Assembly (NCBI GenBank): GCA_002314855.1 | Contig: DCHQ01000095.1 | Coordinates: 15,083 to 31,478 of the forward strand | Direction: 5' to 3' | Source: Lachnospiraceae bacterium UBA1748 | Lineage (GTDB): Bacteria; Bacillota; Clostridia; Lachnospirales; Lachnospiraceae | DNA length: 16,396 nucleotides | In this document: in pieces, positions 16,118 through 16,396 of the stretch | Layout of the letters: every line of letters begins with the position of its first letter | Position numbering within the stretch: position 1 is the stretch's first letter | Position numbers and translations under genes: made by a program | The notes under the pieces: model-generated | Database searches by the model: none | Seen by the model: the letters and a program-made list of their open reading frames with translations, nothing else | Told to the model about the DNA's origin: nothing

Positions 16118-16396
16118 TTAATCAAGGTAATCTCTGATTCTCTTTGATCTAGATGGATGTCTAAGCTTTCTAAGTGCCTTAGCTTCAATCTGTCTGATAC
16201 GCTCTCTTGTTACATTGAATTCCTTACCAACCTCTTCAAGAGTTCTTGCTCTACCATCAACAAGACCAAAACGAAGTGATAATACCTTACGCTCTCTTTC
16301 TGTAAGTGTATCAAGAATCTCATTAAGCTGCTCGTTAAGCATTGTTCTTGCTGCTGCATCAGCTGGTGCAAGTACATTTTCATCTGGAAGGAAATC
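16118..16396 (-). CDS. rpoD: Primary RNA polymerase sigma factor (sigma A), C-terminal fragment
   Basis: The last 92 residues of the housekeeping sigma factor are present, running off the right edge. The visible part starts DFLPDENVLAPADAAA and covers region 4. It includes LTERERKVLSLRFGL and the -35 recognition helix-turn-helix, EEVGKEFNVTRERIRQIEAK, then the conserved LRHPSRSK. The internal Met at 16342 is not a start, because the frame continues upstream with typical sigma-A sequence to the edge. Region 4.2 is near consensus, so promoters here should follow TTGACA/TATAAT rules. It heads the trmK, nif3 and kinase cluster; dnaG would be expected further upstream outside the window. Confidence 0.97.
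   Translation of the reverse strand, partial: DFLPDENVLAPADAAARTMLNEQLNEILDTLTERERKVLSLRFGLVDGRARTLEEVGKEFNVTRERIRQIEAKALRKLRHPSRSKRIRDYLD

Noticed and set aside
16118..16342. A stand-alone 74-residue sigma-like protein starting at the Met at 16342
   Set aside because: The same frame continues upstream to the window edge with typical sigma-A sequence, so this is the 3' end of rpoD.
1..16396. CRISPR arrays, insertion sequences, tRNA genes, phage or defence genes
   Set aside because: No repeat-spacer pattern, transposase, cloverleaf or defence-type protein was seen on either strand.

Overview
The window looks like chromosome from a low-GC Gram-positive anaerobe of the Clostridia, most likely a rumen or gut Lachnospiraceae close to Butyrivibrio or Pseudobutyrivibrio. 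This rests on the sigma-A operon layout (rpoD-trmK-nif3), a class A RNase P RNA, AT-rich spacers, purine-rich Shine-Dalgarno sites and a large membrane-tethered GH10 xylanase. The genus is an inference; no marker here fixes it.

Left half (1-11129), plant cell wall and uronate use. On the minus strand, in transcription order, are eda (KDPG aldolase) and kdgK (KDG kinase), joined by a TAATG overlap and closed by a strong terminator. A second unit follows with its own promoter: a 1149-residue secreted, multi-modular GH10 xylanase, then, again through a TAATG overlap, a 974-residue protein without a signal peptide that fuses a type-B carboxylesterase to a GH43 glycosidase and a CBM6-like module. 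After its terminator comes the 5' part of a YesM-type sensor kinase that runs off the left edge. uxaC (uronate isomerase) is transcribed divergently from eda. A coherent reading is that the tethered xylanase cuts (methyl)glucuronoxylan at the cell surface, the imported oligomers are de-esterified and trimmed inside by the esterase-GH43 fusion, and released uronic acid passes through UxaC, then two steps not encoded here (UxuB, UxuA), then KdgK and Eda to pyruvate and glyceraldehyde-3-phosphate.

Right half (11224-16396), housekeeping. All genes are on the minus strand: the 3' end of rpoD (sigma A), trmK (tRNA m1A22 methyltransferase), a Nif3/YqfO-family metal protein, a TGS-containing nucleoside (uridine) kinase, the RNase P RNA gene rnpB, and rarA (AAA+ recombination factor). 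The first four are packed with 0 to about 21 nt between genes. The best -10 for rnpB overlaps the stop codon of the kinase, and rarA starts only 23 nt after the rnpB 3' end. A long compound hairpin separates the convergent uxaC and rarA.

I see no CRISPR array, insertion sequence, tRNA, phage gene or defence system. The most unusual items are the esterase-GH43-CBM fusion, the module layout and non-sortase anchor of the xylanase, and three tight regulatory overlaps (a promoter inside a terminator, a promoter over a stop codon, rnpB abutting rarA). I did not find a clearly new biological system.
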